Of a DNA stretch of 64,000 nucleotides, positions 59,481-64,000 are shown piece by piece (positions within the stretch are counted from its first letter, which is position 1; every line of letters begins with the position of its first letter). The translations under genes were made by a program, and so were the position numbers. A model generated the notes under the pieces. That model saw only the letters and a program-made list of their open reading frames with translations, did not search any database and was not told where the DNA came from. The stretch spans positions 14,362,001-14,426,000 of the forward strand of contig AP031354.1 in the NCBI GenBank assembly GCA_037833965.1. The letters are read 5' to 3'. Source of the DNA: Marchantia polymorpha subsp. ruderalis. Its lineage: Eukaryota; Streptophyta; Marchantiopsida; Marchantiales; Marchantiaceae.

Positions 59481-62400
59481 CCTGAGTTGATACTTACACA
59501 AATCTATTTCCTAGCTTTGTAAACCACCACTTACAATATTGTACATGTAAAGATTCCAAGATATTTTTAATATTCTCAATCCATAGCTCAATTAGTTTTG
59601 GAAAGAGGGGACTAGATATTGAGATTGGCCTCAATTCAAGTTGTATTGGACAGTGACTTACTGTGTGTACTACCACATTAGTACCCACACAACCTATTAA
59701 ATTTGTTCCTAAAAGAAATTCCCATGTCTAGAAAGCATGCACTATAACAATCAACTTGTTTGCAGAAAGAAGTCATTCTCTTGATCATTATTGAGAGTAG
59801 GTTAGTCACATTTTTTTCTTGTAGAGTTTTCCTGACATACTTTTTTTTTTTTTAATCCCTGACCAATTAACACTAAAATCGGTTCTTTGGGGTTTGCTAG
59901 CTTCAAACAATCCTATGTAGTTGTTCTTGGCCAATGAGTTCGAGCGTAGTGATTCCATATCTTCAAATTGTACTCCTCGTCTTCATCATTAAAGCAAGAA
60001 TTTTGAAATTTCATTTCACTACATTTCAATGAAATAGAAATTCTTCCATTTAGACCGTCATGCTAAGCGCTTGTTGTAGAGCAATCTCACTGGGAATGTT
60101 TAGGTTATTCTTGATAATGTATGTGATGACATCATAAAATTTCTTCTTTGCAATACAAATATCTCATTCAATTTTAAATCTGGCATTCGCACTCAATATC
60201 CTCTTGTTTAAATTTCACTTCAACTATGGACTCAGATTTCTCTATAGTATTATCTTATGGTAATGCTTAATGTCATCCGGTAAGTGTTTCTATAAGAAGA
60301 AATTATTTTAGGTTGCAAAAAACCTTAATAAGAGGTTGTTAAAGTTAAATAATCAAAATTAGATGGTCTGGATAGGATGTTCATAGAAAAACATCGTCCT
60401 TATCTACACCAGTTCATCAAACTCCCGAGATCAAACTTCAAATCCTCATGAGCAGTTGAATGTCAATGAGTAACTGAAGAGATGTGTAGTTCATACAAAC
60501 AGAGTACCGGGTGTGGGTATCAACAGTTCGTATCCAACGGCCATAGGAAGTACTCGACGGTACCAGACTGGCGATCCAGTCATCATGGCTGCGATGAGAC
60601 GCGCCGTCTGCCATCCTGTGCAGCCCAAAGCTCCTCATCGAGTGGAATGGCGCATGTTCGAGCCCATTCAGTTTGGAGAGGAAATATGATTTGATTCCTA
60701 TCATTCCTTGCGAGCACCTTCAAGACACAAATTCTACCCGGACACGTACAACTTTCCGTTCTATACTTAAACTTTTGCGCTGAAGTATGATAAGCTGAGC
60801 TTACCCGATATTTATTCGCATAATTATATGCCAATATACAATTGCTTGTTAAGTCCAAGGTGAGGGAAAGAAAGTCAAGTACAGATAAAGAAGTTAAGTT
60901 CCTTTGACATGATTTGCTTCGAATATAATTAATTTGTGTATAGAACTGGTACATGAAGCCTGGAGTATTCATTGGTTGTAATGCGTTCGGACGTATCTTT
61001 TGATCCGCCACAACGCTAGATTTACGAAATTGAGTATCTCTGTTCTTCTCCGGTTTCACAATATACGCTATGAGTCTATACTACAAATTGGATCAACCGA
61101 TGTAGAGAGAAAGAAAGAGTACGTACGTTCACTATGTAGCATTCTATTGCAGAACTCAAATTCTTTACACGTCAACTCCAGCAGTGTTCAGGTGCTAAAG
61201 TGTTCATAAGATGTGTTTATGCTCAAGGTAAACTAGTCTCATACATTGAGATAGATGAATATGATACTCTGTGCAGCTATACATGTTGAATGGACTAATA
61301 AACTGTTGATCATCAACGGTGAGTGATTTCTCAGGTTTTATTATAGCCCACAAATTGCACATTATCCCATAGGGGTAGATGTAGGTTATCTTCCATAACC
61401 TAAAACTAGCTTGGAAATTAGTGTTTGAATTTACATGAATAAGTGGAAGTTTTTTACATCGGGTATGTTCGATGCCTGTGAATCTGGGCCTTGAGCTTTT
61501 TAATGTATCATTATCATTACTTTTCATGGTGTTCCCATTGTAAAACAATGCCACCGAAGTTCTTGTGTTAGAGGCACAGTTGTCTGTCATAATGATCTGC
61601 TTTGGCGCATGTAGAAGCATTCCACGTAATGTCTTCCTGTGGCGTCCGTAAACTCAAGCTTTCGTTTTTGTGCCATCTCTCCAGTCTCAACCGAAAAGGT
61701 GATGCAACGAGTCCAATTCAAGTTTGGACCGATTAGGGGAACAAAGTCATCAACTTGCAAATCGCGACCCTGCCTTTTATTAGAGAATCATCGTGAAAAT
61801 ATGATTATCCTATCTTCAGCTATAGGCCTCTCTTGTCAGAAGCAGCCTTTGCTGAAAATTCACCGGAGGAACGCTGACAGACAGGAGGCAGACTGGAATC
61901 ACGCAGTATCAATCTGAGAGCTTCCAGTGAAACCAGCAGTTGCCCTCCCGGGTATCAACAGTGAAAGAGCAAAGCCGGCTATCAGAAAGACACGATCGTC
62001 AAAAATTGCAAATGCATCTTTCGTATCAAGAGTTCAGAAGCTGCAAATTGAGCCCGGACTTTCTCTGGCACTGGACTGTAAAATCTTAGCAGCATCGTGT
62101 AAGGTGGAAGTTCCGGAGCCCTACTCTACAAATATGTTGCCGTGTAGAAGGTGGAAGTTGGGATTTTCTCCAAAGCGGCATCGATTTAGCAGCCAACATA
62201 CTTCTCCACCAAAATCCAAATCTTCTTGTGAAAGCTAGACATAGAACGATGCACTACGGTAGAACTCTAGTCCTCAGAGAACCGCGAAGGACATGGTTCA
62301 AGTCGCTGCAGATTGGCTTCTTCCACACTGATTTTGACGGAGAGAAGAAGACGACAGATACTCAGCACTTGCGCGCAAGGGCCAGATCTTTTCATCGAAG

Positions 62401-62903
62401 AATCACGGTGTGCTCGTCAGCTCGCTTCCCTGGATTGAAACTCCCCTGGATTGAAAAGCTCCAACTCAGCCTCGGGGCACAGACCAGAGCATCAGGTTTG
62501 AGTTGTCAACGTCGCAAAGGTGGACCACAAAGCTCTGTGCATGCATGTTCGTTGGTGATTTAGGATCCCCTCCTTGATTCCGAACGGAGCCTTCGAGCGT
62601 ACAATGTAGATGAACTCCCGCAAGATATTACTTTCTGCCTGTTTCATGACCGCTTTTCAGAAAGCTCCTGGCAGAAGCGAGTAGCAGAGATGAAGGGACC
62701 CACTCTTGATTCTTTACCCTTTCTCCACTCGATAATCCTGGCTGATCTGTGTCTGACAGAGCAGACACAGGAGATTATCGCAATCCATTTCCATGCCCTC
62801 GGCCGGCTCTGATCGAGGACGTGGGGAATAAACTTTAGGGCAAGAGTTCATGGATCGCATCGCTGTTGGATTTATTTATGTGTCACTCACTTTATGCTAT
62901 CAG
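59481..62903. other. Intergenic stretch, no gene recognised
   Basis: AT-rich on the left, with a 14-nt T run near 59840. The composition becomes more balanced from about 61640. Frames at 61639-61917, 61927-62238 and 62228-62563 are open on the plus strand, but I can neither splice them together nor assign them. Part of the right side is the 3' flank of the fasciclin-domain gene. Confidence 0.4.
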
Positions 62904-63596
62904 TCACTCATCTTCGATTTCGACCGACTGTTCGAACATGGAGTCCATGAGAACTCCGTCGATGAGATGAATCACCAGAAGGCCTTGGCCGATATCTGCA
63001 GCCACGAATGTAAGGTTGTTCACCACGAGCCCTCTGCGAGAATCGCGGGCCAGATATAGCTTGTAGCCGGAAAGGCTTTCAAGTTCTGTTTCTCGTCCTT
63101 CGGGCACCGCAGAGGACTTGAGCTGCTTGGGGACGGTACTGAAGCTCATGATGCGAGATACGACTGCGGTCAGACATCTGGATATGGAGGCTTCTCGGTC
63201 GGCAGATGTCCTCGTCGTATTCGCCGCAGAACCACCCTTTTTAACATTTTCATTCAGCGCGTAGTCCACATTTCTTGTGCACGATCGCGCCAACCTTTCC
63301 GCAGCTGCTTCCGTTGGGACAAATATTGTGAAAGGAAGGTCCTGTGCGACCATTTCTACCATCATCGTACCAAATCGACCCAATTTCCGACCTCCTTCTC
63401 GCTCCCCGAGTTCTCGTCCGAGCCTTAAAGGCATGATGGTTTCGCTGCCGGACTCCAGTGGCGGAGGTATGAACAGATAGATTCCACAGACAACAATCAT
63501 CGACAACGCAAGAGAGGCGATGACCAGATTATACAGGGTCGCTCGGTCGACCGGTCGATTCCGCCAAATGGAGGTAACTTTCAGCGACCCTCCCAT
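62904..63596 (-). CDS. Fasciclin (FAS1) domain protein with N-terminal membrane anchor
   Basis: A single exon of 230 residues starting at the ATG at 63596. A stop lies 57 bp upstream in frame, with no other ATG between. Residues about 21-43 form a hydrophobic membrane segment (LYNLVIASLALSMIVVCGIY). A FAS1 fold follows: GRFGTMMVEMVAQDLPFTIF then VPTEAAAERL, a middle region ending RIMSFSTVPKQL, the strand pair around SLSGYKLYLARD, and the closing VIHLIDGVLMD. FAS1 domains mediate adhesion at the plasma membrane and wall. Unlike classical fasciclin-like arabinogalactan proteins, this one has no long Pro/Ser/Thr region and no GPI signal, and resembles small plant FAS1 proteins with a signal anchor. 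It ends in an acidic EIEDE tail. An upstream exon cannot be excluded. Confidence 0.8.
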   Translation of the reverse strand: MGGSLKVTSIWRNRPVDRATLYNLVIASLALSMIVVCGIYLFIPPPLESGSETIMPLRLGRELGEREGGRKLGRFGTMMVEMVAQDLPFTIFVPTEAAAERLARSCTRNVDYALNENVKKGGSAANTTRTSADREASISRCLTAVVSRIMSFSTVPKQLKSSAVPEGRETELESLSGYKLYLARDSRRGLVVNNLTFVAADIGQGLLVIHLIDGVLMDSMFEQSVEIEDE

Positions 63597-64000
63597 ACTG
63601 CCGCCGATGCTTCCTTCTCCGCAGATGCTTCCTTCTCTGCAGGCTCCCACTCACAGCAACTTCTGCTAGTCTGCAAAACGGGTCAGTCAGTTCGGAGTGG
63701 ACCAATTGCGTGCAAACGCTTTCAATTCGAGCACGCTCTTCCACACATTCTCGCCCATCATTCTTCCTTCACTTTTCACGCTTCTTCTGAGGTTTCCTTG
63801 TTCGATTCGGTTGCTGCGGAGGCCAAAGTTCAGAACGGCAGATTGAACTTCGTCGTTCGTTGCTTCGTGGCTGAAAGAGGATTACAGCATTTTACTCCTT
63901 CAGCGCATGCTGCCATCCTCGACGGAACGGATTCTAGGTTTCTGAACGTGTGAAGATTTGATATCATATGCTCCACTTTTGATGCAGCGGTCACACTGGA
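63597..64000. other. 5' flank of the fasciclin-domain gene
   Basis: Upstream DNA of the minus-strand gene, of balanced composition. A short near-repeat of cttccttctc and gcagatgc words lies at 63608-63640. No further gene or clear TATA box was identified before the window ends. Confidence 0.4.

Overview
The window is nuclear DNA of a land plant, most likely a liverwort close to Marchantia. The genes carry spliceosomal introns with GT/AG borders and belong to plant families: a subclass III SnRK2 kinase, a plant-type non-specific phospholipase C, a chloroplast protein of cyanobacterial origin and a plant CW zinc finger. A degenerate coiled-coil gene at 42.7-45.2 kb resembles a highly repeated family that I recall from Marchantia gene models. 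The species call is inference. No bacterial operons, CRISPR arrays, rRNA genes or convincing tRNA genes were seen.

The DNA alternates between islands near 45-50% GC, which carry the genes, and AT-rich stretches filled with repeat debris. From left to right: a 61-bp tandem duplication; a LINE interrupted by an opposite-strand LINE copy (about 0.85-4.4 kb); a PIF/Harbinger-like non-autonomous element (4606-5515); a GC-richer stretch without a recognisable gene; a three-exon phospholipase C (9065-11119, +); a two-exon small-heat-shock-domain protein with a very long repetitive tail (14066-17282, -); an intronless SnRK2 kinase (22095-23138, -); about 7 kb of mostly AT-rich repeat-derived DNA; a tiny two-exon gene (31500-31867, -) divergent from a twelve-exon 2-oxoglutarate/iron dioxygenase (32082-37481, +) that carries a LINE 3' end in intron 4; a Ty1/Copia fossil (about 39.5-41.7 kb, -); the decayed coiled-coil family copy; a GC-rich orphan reading frame inside a degenerate repeat (48.5-49.0 kb); a five-exon DUF1825 chloroplast protein (52836-54324, +); a truncated CW zinc-finger gene (56589-57263, +); more LINE and LTR debris; and a membrane-anchored fasciclin-domain protein (62904-63596, -).

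The genes do not form one pathway or a co-regulated cluster. One speculative thread is that the SnRK2 kinase prefers R-x-x-S sites, and the nearby heat-shock-domain protein has about 18 RRxS motifs in its tail. The least explained features are that tail, the GC-rich orphan frame, and a set of perfect hairpins (13-24 bp arms, 3-9 nt loops), two of which lie inside introns. All exon structures were worked out by eye from frame continuity, splice-site consensus and remembered family sequences. No alignment or expression data were available.
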